Of a DNA stretch of 11,262 nucleotides, positions 1 to 7,549 are shown piece by piece. Numbering within the stretch: the first letter of the stretch is position 1; every line of letters starts with the position of its first letter. Location of the stretch: assembly GCA_022790685.1 (NCBI GenBank), contig JAAVXQ010000043.1:1-11262 (forward strand), read 5' to 3'. The position numbers and the translations under genes were made by a program. The stretch is from Clostridia bacterium (GTDB lineage: Bacteria > Bacillota > Clostridia > TANB77 > CAG-508). The notes under the pieces are model-generated. The model ran no database searches and was not told the DNA's origin. It saw only the letters and a list, made by a program, of their open reading frames with translations.

Positions 1-2553
1 GAAAGATGTGAGTATGAATTATCAGTAATTGTAAAAATGGGATATGTTGACTATTATCTTATTGTTTGGGATTTTATACATTATGCTAAAACAGTAGGAA
101 TTTCTGTAGGTCCAGGAAGAGGATCGGGAGCGGGTTCAATAGTAGCATATGCAATAGGTATAACCGATATAGACCCAATAAAATATAACTTACTTTTTGA
201 GAGATTTTTGAATCCAGATAGAATTAGTATGCCAGATTTTGATGTTGATTTTTGCTATGAAAGAAGAGGAGAAGTTATAGAATATGTAGCTAGAAAGTAT
301 GGTGCAGATCATGTTTCACAAATTATAACTTTTGGAACAATGTCAGCCAAAAGTGTTATACGTGATGTAGGAAGAGTATTAGATGTTCCATACTCAGAAG
401 TAGATAAAATAGCTAAAATGATACCTTTTGAAGTGCATATGACTATAGATAAAGCTCTAGAACAAAATAGAGAACTTAAAGAAACCTATGAAACTAATGA
501 GACTGTGAAAAGAATAATTGATATAGCAAAAGGTCTAGAGGGAATGCCGAGAAATGCATCAACACATGCATGCCGGAGTAGTTATAACTAAAAATCCAGT
601 AGATACTTATGTTCCATTATATGTAAATGATGGAAATGTCGTTGCAGAATATACAATGGTTTTACTTGAAGAACTAGGACTTTTAAAAATGGATTTTTTA
701 GGACTTAGAACTTTGACAGTTATAGAAGATTGCAAAAAGCTAGTTAAGAAAAATAGAGGAATAGATGTCGTATTTGATGAAAATATGGATGATCTAGAAG
801 TATACAAGTTATGGCAAGAAGGAAAAACTTTTGGAATATTTCAGTTTGAAAGTACTGGAATGACTAATTTTATGAAGGAACTAAAACCAGATTGTTTAGA
901 AGATATAATTGCTGGTGTTTCTTTATATAGACCAGGACCAATGGACCAAATTCCAAGATATATAAGAGGGAAATTAAATCCAGGTCACAATGAATATACA
1001 CATCCAAGTTTAGAGCCAATACTAAATGTAACATATGGATGTATGGTATATCAAGAACAAGTTATGCAAATAGTAAGAGATTTAGCAGGATATTCACTTC
1101 GGAAGAGCAGATTTAGTAAGAAGAGCAATGGGAAAGAAAAAACTAGATGTAATGGCTAAAGAAAGAGAAATTTTTATAAATGGACAGGTAGATGAAGAAG
1201 GAAATGTTATTGTTCCAGGTTGCGTAAGAAATGGAATTGATAGTGAATCTGCAAATAAAATATTTGATGAAATGTCAGAATTTGCAAAATACGCTTTTAA
1301 TAAATCACATGCTGCAGCATATGCAGTAGTATCATATAGAACAGCATATCTGAAAGCATATTACAAAGAAGAATTAATGGCAGCAACTTTAAATAGCTTT
1401 TTAGGAAACCTTGATAAAATTCCTATATATATTGAAGACTGTAAGAAGATGAATATAGAAATTTTAAATCCAAATATAAACGAAAGTGAAACAAGATTTA
1501 CAGTTACAAATAATAAAATAAGATTTGGACTTCGGAACAATAAAAAATGTAGGAATTGCAGTAGTTAACTCTATTGTTGAAGAGAGAAATAAAAATGGAG
1601 AATTTGAAGATTTTACATCTTTTTGTGAAAGAATAAAGGATGCTGGTGTAAATAAGAAGTGTGTAGAAAGTTTAATTAAAGCAGGTGCTTTTGATTCTTT
1701 TGGAAAAACTAGAGCAACACTTTTAGCATCTTTTGAAAACATATTAGATACTATAAATAATGAAGCAAGAAATAAAATTGAAAATCAAGTTTCTATGTTT
1801 GATATAATGGAAGAAACAAAAGAAATTCCTAAATATACTTATATAGAAAAAAAAGAGATGGATGAAAAAGAATTATTAAGTTTAGAAAAGGAAATGCTAG
1901 GATTATATATATCAGGGCATCCCTTAGACAAAATAAGAACACAAATAGAAAAGATATCTAATTTTACCACTTTAGATATTTCAAAAATGAATGAAGAATT
2001 AGAACAAATCGGAAAAACAATAGATTTTAAAGATGGTCAAACAGTAAGATATGTTGGTATAATAAATAAAGTAAATAAAAAATTTACTAAAAATAACAAA
2101 ACAATGGCTTTTTTAAATGTGGAAGATTTTTATGGAAGTGCAGAAATAATTGTTTTTGATAGTGTATATAATTTGACAAATTATATACTAGTTGAAGAAA
2201 ATATAGTATTAATAGAAGGTAGAATAAGCATAAGAGAAGATGAACCAGTTAAGCTTGTAGCTAGTAAAATTACAGAATTTTCAGAAGATTTGAATGTTGT
2301 AAATAAAGAGGAAAATACTCAAAAGCTAAATAATAAAATTAAAACTTTAAGTATTAATATTACTAGATTAGAGGAAAATAGAAAAGAAAAGTTAAGAGGT
2401 GCAATAAAGTTTTTTAGCGGTGATAGAGTAAATGTCAAATTAGAAATTGTGGACAAGGATAGTGTGAAACCTTGTGGAGCAATTTATATGACTGATAAAA
2501 TTTTAGAAATTTTTGAAAAAATAGTTGATAAAGAAAATATAAATCTAGTATAA
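1..2553 (+). CDS. dnaE: DNA polymerase III alpha subunit DnaE, 5'-partial, with three +1 frame changes
   Basis: This is the replicative polymerase subunit that extends DNA at the fork. The reading frame is open from base 1, so the N-terminal PHP domain and part of the palm (about 300 residues) lie upstream of the window. Visible landmarks are GPGRGSGAGS (window residues 37-46), PDFDVDF (78-84, two catalytic aspartates) and KMDFLGL with the third aspartate at 692-694. Further on are the YRPGPMDQIP and VYQEQVMQI motifs, the GYSL-GRADL and FNKSHAAAYA fingers region, and a C-terminal OB fold near 2041-2160 (RYVGIINKV to EIIVF). The protein is continuous only if one C is skipped at 574, 1100 and 1533. 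That gives 849 residues in the window and a normal C-terminus, with no other break. Without the skips, translation would stop at 591, 1159 or 1568. A pseudogene is unlikely because every codon between the sites is conserved and DnaE is normally essential. Confidence 0.95.
571..577 (+). other. +1 frameshift site 1 in dnaE (TGC-C-GGA)
   Basis: The upstream frame reads ACA CAT GCA TGC and then CGG AGT AGT TAT AAC TAA, which stops at 591. Skipping C574 gives GGA GTA GTT ATA ACT, restoring the conserved DnaE segment THA-x-GVVIT. The glycine is the conserved residue. The base in excess lies immediately before a GGA codon, so the zero-frame A-site codon is CGG. An alternative alignment would treat T571 as the insertion (GCA GCC GGA, giving AAG), which matches the more usual alanine at that position. 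Sequence alone does not separate the two, but the C reading matches the other three sites. Confidence 0.8.
1097..1103 (+). other. +1 frameshift site 2 in dnaE (CTT-C-GGA)
   Basis: The frame reads TAT TCA CTT and then CGG AAG AGC, which stops at 1159. Skipping C1100 gives GGA AGA GCA GAT, restoring the highly conserved DnaE motif GYSLGRADLVRRAMGKKK. The P-site codon is CTT, the same codon that precedes the classical prfB +1 shift. No strong Shine-Dalgarno-like stimulator sits at the prfB spacing; an AGGA ends 7 bases before CTT. Confidence 0.9.
1530..1536 (+). other. +1 frameshift site 3 in dnaE (CTT-C-GGA)
   Basis: The frame reads AGA TTT GGA CTT and then CGG AAC AAT, which stops at 1568. 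Skipping C1533 gives GGA ACA ATA AAA AAT GTA, restoring the conserved RFGLGTIKNVG segment of DnaE. The eight bases CTTCGGAA are identical to site 2, although the two sites are about 430 bases apart in unrelated protein context. No Shine-Dalgarno-like element precedes this site. Confidence 0.9.
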
Positions 2554-2578
2554 TACTAAAGTATTTATAATTCTATAT

Positions 2579-2606
2579 TTGAAATTCACAAAAGATTTAA
2601 TAATAT
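2579..2606 (+). promoter_or_regulatory. possible promoter for the pilin-like gene
   Basis: TTGAAA at 2579-2584 and TAATAT at 2601-2606 are 16 bases apart, within the gap after dnaE. The region is so A+T-rich that chance matches are common. No convincing terminator separates dnaE from the next gene, so read-through is also possible. Confidence 0.4.
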
Positions 2607-2629
2607 ATTAGGAAAAAGGGGTAAGAATT

Positions 2630-3130
2630 TTGAAAAGGGATAATGGGTTAGCAGCAATAACATTAGTACTAATGATAATAATAATATTAGGTATAGTAGG
2701 TCTAACAATATATTTTTCAATAGGAGATGAAGGAGTACTTACTAAAGTAACACAAGATGAAGAAGAATTTAATAAAACAGAAGTGTTAGATGAACTTAAT
2801 ATCACAATAACTGAAAAATATTTAGAAACATATAAAAATGAAGTTGTTAATGGAAGAAAAATAGAAGAAGTATATAATAAAGATGTGGCTATAAATTATT
2901 TAAAAGAAAAAGGAATAATAGAACCTTATGATGAAAATGAAAATAAATATTATATAAATGTATCTGCTTTAAGAAGTGATATAAAACAAGGCAAAGGGGA
3001 AAAAGGCAGTAGCAAAGATGTGTATGTTATAGAAAAATCAGAGAAAACAGAAGATTATGAAGTGGTATACTTAAAAAATGAAAATGAAAGAATTTCTATA
3101 GGGAACTTAGAATTTGAACAAAAGTTGTAA
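2630..3130 (+). CDS. type IV pilin-like / pseudopilin-like membrane-anchored protein
   Basis: This is a 166-residue protein starting at TTG, chosen because a GGGG-type ribosome site lies about 8 bases upstream and the start puts a short charged leader before the hydrophobic segment. Residues 1-6 (MKRDNG) resemble a prepilin leader ending in glycine. Residues 7-32 are a single hydrophobic helix rich in I, L, V and M. Then comes the motif GDEGVLTKVTQ, which resembles the GENGIL-x-KA region of many clostridial pilin-like proteins. The remainder is soluble, acidic and lysine-rich, with no cysteine. It lacks the glutamate at mature position 5 typical of true major pilins, so it could be a minor or pseudopilin-type protein or simply a membrane-anchored protein. 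No pilus assembly genes are visible nearby. The family call rests on the N-terminus only; the function is unknown. Confidence 0.7.
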   Translation: MKRDNGLAAITLVLMIIIILGIVGLTIYFSIGDEGVLTKVTQDEEEFNKTEVLDELNITITEKYLETYKNEVVNGRKIEEVYNKDVAINYLKEKGIIEPYDENENKYYINVSALRSDIKQGKGEKGSSKDVYVIEKSEKTEDYEVVYLKNENERISIGNLEFEQKL

Positions 3131-3148
3131 ATAAAAAATAGTTAGAAA

Positions 3149-3194
3149 AAAAGCCAATACTTATTAAATAAAAAATTAATAAGTATTGGCTTTT
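3149..3194. terminator. bidirectional Rho-independent terminator
   Basis: A perfect 19-bp inverted repeat has arms at 3149-3167 and 3176-3194 around an 8-base loop. It is flanked by A residues on the left and ends in TTTT on the right, so it can work on both strands. It lies between the convergent pilin-like gene and the minus-strand PRTase gene and should terminate both. Confidence 0.88.
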
Positions 3195-3206
3195 GAAGTT
3201 TTCATA

Positions 3207-4070
3207 TTATTTTAATTTGTAATAGTCACTATCTATACATGACTTGGCTCTACTTGCAGTTTTTGCATCTGAGTTTAGTGCGTTTTGAAGAAATTCTGGA
3301 TGCTTAACTAAAAATTCTCTCATAGAATTATAAGGATCCTTTTTAAATTCTTTTAACATTGATAATTGATTTTCATTTATTATATTTAACTCTAATGCTT
3401 TTTCAAAAAGTGGAAGATCAATTTGAAGTAATGAATAAGAATCAATATTGTTTTCTTTTAGTAGTTCGTCTCCTCCTTGTAATCTATTTACAATTGCAAA
3501 ACTCCAAACTATATTAGCTTTTAAATTGTGTATTGCAGGAATCCAAAAACGACTGTAACTAGAGGCTTGTGTTAATAAATCTGCAATATGTAATACTTTT
3601 TTGTTTTCAAGCTCTTGAGGGATAGTATTTTCAGTAAAATCAAAATTACTTACAATAGAAGATTGATCTTTAAATAAAGTTATATGAGGCTTTTTTAAAA
3701 GATATGCAATCATATTTGAAAAAAACCAGTCACGTCTTTCTCCTCCAGAGACATAATCTACTTTTTCTATATCTATATTATTTTCAATATAGTTTTTTAA
3801 AGTATCTACAACTTCTTTGTAAATTGTATTTGTATTATATTCATTAAGTACTTCTTTAAAAACATGTGCAGGAATATCTTTTTTTTCTGAGTGTTCTAAT
3901 TCGTTATTAATAAAGTCTAAAAGTTTATTTGCACTTTCTTCACTTCCATAAAGAAAATGTGTATTAACAAAATATGGACTAATAGTTCCAGCTGTTAACC
4001 AAAAGGGTTTATTTTCTTCACAGATTTTAAATGCTTTTGTTTCAAATAAAAGTGATGTTAAATTACTCAT
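3207..4070 (-). CDS. orotate phosphoribosyltransferase-like protein (PyrE-like)
   Basis: This 287-residue protein resembles the long clostridial group annotated as orotate phosphoribosyltransferase, which joins orotate and PRPP to make OMP. The N-terminal motif at residues 22-43 (PFWLTAGTISPYFVNTHF and on) matches the substrate-binding start of that group. SGGERRDWFFS (108-118) is its other signature. The usual PRPP loop is replaced by KKVLHIADLLTQASSYSRFW, a divergent form, so the activity is inferred and not shown. It is longer than classical PyrE (about 210 residues). The start has a strong GGAGGT site 9 bases upstream on the minus strand. With pyrC and pyrF a few kilobases away, it would supply the step between them in UMP synthesis, but it is transcribed separately and divergently from argGH. 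No in-frame CGG codon was seen. Confidence 0.75.
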   Translation of the reverse strand: MSNLTSLLFETKAFKICEENKPFWLTAGTISPYFVNTHFLYGSEESANKLLDFINNELEHSEKKDIPAHVFKEVLNEYNTNTIYKEVVDTLKNYIENNIDIEKVDYVSGGERRDWFFSNMIAYLLKKPHITLFKDQSSIVSNFDFTENTIPQELENKKVLHIADLLTQASSYSRFWIPAIHNLKANIVWSFAIVNRLQGGDELLKENNIDSYSLLQIDLPLFEKALELNIINENQLSMLKEFKKDPYNSMREFLVKHPEFLQNALNSDAKTASRAKSCIDSDYYKLK

Positions 4071-4086
4071 ATTATTTTACCTCCAA

Positions 4087-4115
4087 AATTTGTGCACTTA
4101 TTTTGTGTACAATTT
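4087..4115. promoter_or_regulatory. imperfect palindrome, possible operator of the PyrE-like gene
   Basis: AATTTGTGCAC (4087-4097) and GTGTACAATTT (4105-4115) form an inverted repeat with 9 of 11 matches around a 7-base spacer. It lies between the predicted minus-strand promoter and the ribosome site, where a repressor could block transcription. It has no terminator-like U-run. The regulator is unknown. Confidence 0.35.
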
Positions 4116-4125
4116 TATTTAATAT

Positions 4126-4154
4126 ATAATATAGAAAAAGTTTATAAAAGTCAA
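4126..4154 (-). promoter_or_regulatory. promoter of the PyrE-like gene
   Basis: Read on the minus strand, TTGACT (4154-4149) and TATTAT (4131-4126) are separated by 17 bases. This puts the transcript start around 4119, about 50 bases before the start codon. Confidence 0.55.
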
Positions 4155-4258
4155 TAAATAAATTAAGTACATAAGAAAAAAGAGCTTTATAAATCTAGAA
4201 TAATACAAAAAAACATATAAAGAATAAAAAGGTTAAATTAATCAGATTACTAAATAAG

Positions 4259-4287
4259 TTGACAATAATCTTGAAATGGTTTATAAT
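4259..4287 (+). promoter_or_regulatory. consensus promoter of the T-box/argGH operon
   Basis: TTGACA at 4259-4264 and TATAAT at 4282-4287 are both perfect consensus boxes with a 17-base spacer. Transcription should begin near 4294 and enter the T-box leader. Confidence 0.85.
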
Positions 4288-4293
4288 GTAAAT

Positions 4294-4566
4294 TAATATT
4301 AATATAAAAAATGTTGATCAAGAGAGTAACTTATTAAAGAAGCTATCAGCGAGATAGTAAGAAAATGGTGAGAAGTCTATCAGTGGATTAATAAGTGAAG
4401 AGAGCTTGTGAGTGCTTATTGGAACTCTATAAAAATAGAAAGTATAATTGGCCGTATACCTGCGTTAAAGGATTAATAAGTGGCATATAAAAATTATATG
4501 CAATTTGAGTGGTACCACGGATAATAAAATAATTCGTCTCTAGTTTTTTCTAGAGACGTTTTTTTT
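4294..4566 (+). promoter_or_regulatory. T-box riboswitch, probably arginine-specific
   Basis: This leader RNA senses uncharged tRNA and controls argGH by antitermination. Stem I contains AGAGAGTAA followed by a 9-bp helix (4329-4337 with 4388-4396) and an apical ATGGTGAGAAG segment. After the helix the 3' strand reads GAA-G-AGA-G. Aligned by eye to the specifier loop of known T-boxes, this makes AGA at 4401-4403 the specifier codon, i.e. arginine, as expected ahead of argG. The T-box sequence GAGTGGTACCACGG is at 4507-4520. The antiterminator is clear: GAG (4507-4509) pairs CTC (4538-4540) and ACG (4517-4519) pairs CGT (4535-4537), leaving the 7-base bulge TGGTACC that contacts the tRNA acceptor end. 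The competing terminator shares 4535-4543. The specifier assignment is inferred; the T-box class is very secure. Confidence 0.92.
4535..4566 (+). terminator. T-box regulated terminator
   Basis: A 9-bp stem (4535-4543 with 4550-4558), a six-T loop and an uninterrupted run of eight T residues form an intrinsic terminator. Its left arm overlaps the antiterminator pairing partners, so the two folds exclude each other. Confidence 0.9.
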
Positions 4567-4615
4567 ATTTTTTTTAGAAAAAATGAAGAAATATTATAAA
4601 GATAGGGTGAGATAT

Positions 4616-4705
4616 ATGAAAGAAAATATTTTATATAAGAAATACAGTTATAGTGGTTGGAGCAAGCGAAGACGGAAGACAGCTGATTTAAGAGAAAAAA
4701 TATAA
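4616..4705 (+). CDS. possible 29-codon leader peptide with an in-frame CGG
   Basis: A small ORF between the T-box terminator and argG has a GGGTGA ribosome site about 6 bases before ATG and ends at TAA, 20 bases before argG. It encodes a basic peptide beginning MKENI, with a WSKRRRK stretch coded CGA AGA CGG AAG. Its first 14 bases (ATGAAAGAAAATAT) repeat the start of argG at 4726, suggesting a partial duplication. The CGG at 4673-4675 is followed by A, giving CGGA as at the four frameshift sites. A +1 shift there would end the peptide at the TAA at 4689-4691, changing its tail to GRQLI. It could be an arginine-responsive leader peptide, a decayed fragment, or chance. No homologue was recognised. 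Confidence 0.35.
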   Translation: MKENILYKKYSYSGWSKRRRKTADLREKI

Positions 4706-4725
4706 AATAAAAGGAGAAATTAATT

Positions 4726-5952
4726 ATGAAAGAAAATATAAATAAAATTGTATTAGCGTATTCAGGAGGATTAGATACCTCTGTTATTATTCCATGGCTA
4801 AAAGAAAATTATAATAATTGTGAAGTAATTGCTGTAGTAGGAGATGTAGGACAAGAAAGTGAATTAGAGGGGATTAAAGAAAAAGCTATAAAATCAGGAG
4901 CCTCAAAAATATATATAGAAGATATAAAGGAAGAATTTGTAGAGGAATATATTGTTCCAGCTATAAAGGCAGGCGCAAAATATGAAAATAAATATTTATT
5001 AGGAACATCTCTTGCAAGACCTTTAATTGCAAAAAAACTAGTAGAAATAGCTAAAAAAGAAAATGCTGAGGCAATTTGCCATGGCTGTACAGGAAAGGGA
5101 AATGATCAAGTTCGTTTTGAACTTATGATAAAAGCATGTATGCCAGAAGCAAAAATAATTGCTCCTTGGAGAATATGGGAAATAAAAAGTAGAGAAGAAG
5201 AATTTGAATATGCACAAAAACATAATATACCTTTAAAAATAACAAAAGAAACAAATTATTCAAAAGATAAAAACCTTTGGCATTTATCTCATGAAGGACT
5301 AGATTTAGAAAATCCAGCAAATGAACCTAAATATGATAAAATATTAGAATTAGGTGTGACTCCAGAAAAAGCTCCAGATATAGCAAGTTATGTAGAAATT
5401 GATTTTGAAGAAGGAAAAGCAGTAGCCATAAATGGAGAAAAAATGAAAATGATTGACATTATTAAAAAATTAAATGAAATTGGAGGAAAAAATGGAATAG
5501 GAATTGTAGACCTTGTGGAAAATAGACTAGTGGGAATGAAGTCAAGAGGAGTATATGAAACCCCTGGAGGAACAATTTTATATGAAGCACATGAGTTATT
5601 AGAAAGTATTTGCATAGATAAAGATACCTACCACTATAAATTAAATTTAGCAAATGATTTTGCAAAACAAATTTATGAAGGAAAATGGGAAACAACTTTA
5701 ACTAAATCAATGATGGCATTCATTGAAAAAACACAGAAAACAGTTACAGGAAAAGTAAAGTTAAAATTATATAAAGGAAACATTATTCCTGCTGGAATGA
5801 CTAGTAAATATTCTTTATATTCAGAACAAACAGCATCTTTTGGAGAAGATAACTCATATAATCAAAAAGATGCAGAAGGGTTTATTAATTTATTTGGATT
5901 ACCAATAAAAGTAAAGGCTGAAATGGAGGCTAGAATAAAGGGGGGAAAATAA
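4726..5952 (+). CDS. argG: argininosuccinate synthase
   Basis: This enzyme joins citrulline and aspartate at the cost of ATP to AMP plus PPi, the penultimate step of arginine synthesis, in the cytoplasm. The 408-residue length is normal. The N-type ATP pyrophosphatase P-loop AYSGGLDTS is at residues 11-19. The family signatures GTSLARPLIAK and CHGCTGKGNDQVRFE follow, and LVGMKSRGVYETPGG lies in the C-terminal multimerisation half. The ATG has an AAGGAG ribosome site 8 bases upstream. It is the first main gene after the T-box, so its expression should rise when tRNA-Arg is uncharged. It is followed by argH after a single base. The frame is intact and has no in-frame CGG. Confidence 0.97.
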   Translation: MKENINKIVLAYSGGLDTSVIIPWLKENYNNCEVIAVVGDVGQESELEGIKEKAIKSGASKIYIEDIKEEFVEEYIVPAIKAGAKYENKYLLGTSLARPLIAKKLVEIAKKENAEAICHGCTGKGNDQVRFELMIKACMPEAKIIAPWRIWEIKSREEEFEYAQKHNIPLKITKETNYSKDKNLWHLSHEGLDLENPANEPKYDKILELGVTPEKAPDIASYVEIDFEEGKAVAINGEKMKMIDIIKKLNEIGGKNGIGIVDLVENRLVGMKSRGVYETPGGTILYEAHELLESICIDKDTYHYKLNLANDFAKQIYEGKWETTLTKSMMAFIEKTQKTVTGKVKLKLYKGNIIPAGMTSKYSLYSEQTASFGEDNSYNQKDAEGFINLFGLPIKVKAEMEARIKGGK

Positions 5953-5953
5953 A

Positions 5954-7321
5954 ATGGCATTATGGGGAGCAAGATTTAAAAAAGAATTAAATAGTAAAGT
6001 AAATGATTTTAATTCTTCAATAAAATTTGATTCAAAATTCTATAAAGAAGATATAGAAGGAAGTATTGCACATGTTACAATGCTTGGCAAACAAGAAATT
6101 ATAGAAAAGGAAAGTAGCCAAAGTATAAAAAAGGAATTAAAAAAAATAAAAGAAGAAATCGAATCAGGAAGTTTGATAATAGATGAAACTGCAGAAGATA
6201 TACATATGTTTATTGAAACTGAACTTACAAAAAGACTAGGAGATATAGGAAAAAAATTACATACTGCAAGAAGTAGAAATGATCAAGTAACTTTAGATTT
6301 GAAACTATATTTAAGAAATCAAATTGATATATTAATAGAAAAACTAAATTGTTTGATAAAAGCTTTTTGTAAAAAAGCTGACAAAAATTTAGATGTAGTG
6401 ATGCCAGGATATACTCATATGCAAAGAGCACAACCAATTACTTTTGCACATCATTTAATGGCTTATACAGAAATGTTTTTACGAGATATAAGTCGTCTAA
6501 AAGATACAAGGAAAAGAATGAACGTACTTCCTCTTGGAAGCTGTGCCTTAGCAGGAACAACCTATAATATAGATAGATACTTAGTAAAAGAGTTACTTGA
6601 TTTTGATGAGGTAACACAAAATAGTTTAGATGGTGTTTCAGATAGAGACTATTGTTTAGAACTTGCAAGTGATATATCAATGATAATGATGCATTTATCA
6701 AGAATAAGTGAAGAAATAATACTTTGGTCATCTTGGGAATTTAAATTTATTGAATTAGATGATGCTTTTTCAACAGGATCTTCGATTATGCCACAAAAAA
6801 AGAATCCAGATATAACAGAACTTATAAGAGGCAAAACAGGAAGAGTATATGGAGATTTAATTGGACTATTAAATCTTATGAAAGGTTTGCCACTTGCTTA
6901 TAATAAAGATATGCAGGAAGATAAAGAAGCTATTTTTGATGCTGTAGAAACTGCTAAAATATGTATAGATACTTTTATACCAATGTTAGAAACTATGAAG
7001 ATAAATAAAAACAATATGAGAGAGTCTGCAAATAAAGGTTTTATAAACGCAACAGATTGCAGTGATTATTTAGTAAAAAAAGGAATGCCTTTTAGAGATG
7101 CATATAAAGTAGTAGGAGAGTTAGTTTCTTATTGTATTGATAATGGGAAAGTTCTAGAAACATTATCAATTGAAGAATATAAAAATGCAAATGAATTGTT
7201 TGAAGAGGATATTTACAAAGAGATTTCTTTAGAAAACTGCATAGAAAAGCGTAAAGTGGTAGGAGGTCCAGCTCCTAGTACAGTAAAAAAACATATAGAA
7301 GATATTATGAAAAACATGTAA
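5954..7321 (+). CDS. argH: argininosuccinate lyase
   Basis: This enzyme splits argininosuccinate into arginine and fumarate, completing the pathway begun by argG. The 455-residue length is typical. HTARSRNDQ (residues 103-111) is a substrate-binding signature, TYTHMQRAQP-like GYTHMQRAQPITF is the next conserved block, and GSSIMPQKKNPD (275-286) is the fumarase/lyase-superfamily signature with the catalytic serine loop. The ATG lies one base after the argG stop, with the GGGGG of the argG tail as its likely ribosome site, so the two are translationally coupled. Arginine codons CGA, CGT and AGG occur in frame at conserved arginines (for example LRDISRL and DTRKRMNV), showing that these codons are read normally here. 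CGG is absent. Confidence 0.97.
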   Translation: MALWGARFKKELNSKVNDFNSSIKFDSKFYKEDIEGSIAHVTMLGKQEIIEKESSQSIKKELKKIKEEIESGSLIIDETAEDIHMFIETELTKRLGDIGKKLHTARSRNDQVTLDLKLYLRNQIDILIEKLNCLIKAFCKKADKNLDVVMPGYTHMQRAQPITFAHHLMAYTEMFLRDISRLKDTRKRMNVLPLGSCALAGTTYNIDRYLVKELLDFDEVTQNSLDGVSDRDYCLELASDISMIMMHLSRISEEIILWSSWEFKFIELDDAFSTGSSIMPQKKNPDITELIRGKTGRVYGDLIGLLNLMKGLPLAYNKDMQEDKEAIFDAVETAKICIDTFIPMLETMKINKNNMRESANKGFINATDCSDYLVKKGMPFRDAYKVVGELVSYCIDNGKVLETLSIEEYKNANELFEEDIYKEISLENCIEKRKVVGGPAPSTVKKHIEDIMKNM

Positions 7322-7378
7322 ATTGCAATTAATTTTTTAAATGATTATGAAAAGCTCGTAATACATAATAATAGATTA

Positions 7379-7419
7379 AAAAGTTTTATTTCTATAATTT
7401 AGAAGTAAAACTTTTTTTA
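7379..7419 (+). terminator. Rho-independent terminator after argH
   Basis: AAAAGTTTTA (7379-7388) pairs perfectly with TAAAACTTTT (7406-7415), with a further TCT/AGA pairing inside, and is followed by a T-run. It ends the argGH transcript. Confidence 0.75.
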
Positions 7420-7494
7420 TTTTAATAATTTAAAATAGTTAAAATCTGAAATAAATATAAAATTTTATATAGATGTTTTTTATTTACTTTTTTC

Positions 7495-7523
7495 TTGAAA
7501 AAGTTACTTAAAAATGATAGAAT
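7495..7523 (+). promoter_or_regulatory. promoter of the pyrC-pyrF cluster
   Basis: TTGAAA at 7495-7500 and TAGAAT at 7518-7523 have a 17-base spacer, with an extended -10 TG at 7515-7516. Transcription would start near 7530, only about 20 bases before the pyrC start codon. That leaves no room for a PyrR-type attenuator. The AGGAGG ribosome site is at 7539-7544. Confidence 0.75.
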
Positions 7524-7549
7524 GAAAGAAAATTATTTAGGAGGAAAAT

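Noticed and set aside
554..1159. Separate genes starting at the ATGs after each frame change
   Set aside because: These ATGs lie within the other reading frame just before or after the shift, have no ribosome sites, and would begin proteins in the middle of DnaE domains.
571..1536. Intein, intron or mobile insertion interrupting dnaE
   Set aside because: Only one base is in excess at each site; there is no inserted block, duplication or repeat.
1..2553. dnaE as a pseudogene
   Set aside because: Apart from the three CGG sites there are no stops, indels or eroded motifs; catalytic aspartates and C-terminal domains are intact.
4620..4691. Fragment of a Rossmann-type protein (TVIVVGASEDGRQLI in the third frame) before argG
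   Set aside because: The open stretch is only about 23 codons after a stop, has no start codon, and matches no family I recognise.
7322..7549. PyrR-type attenuator or riboswitch before pyrC
   Set aside because: The only hairpin is the argH terminator at 7379-7419, upstream of the pyrC promoter; the transcript leader is only about 20 bases.
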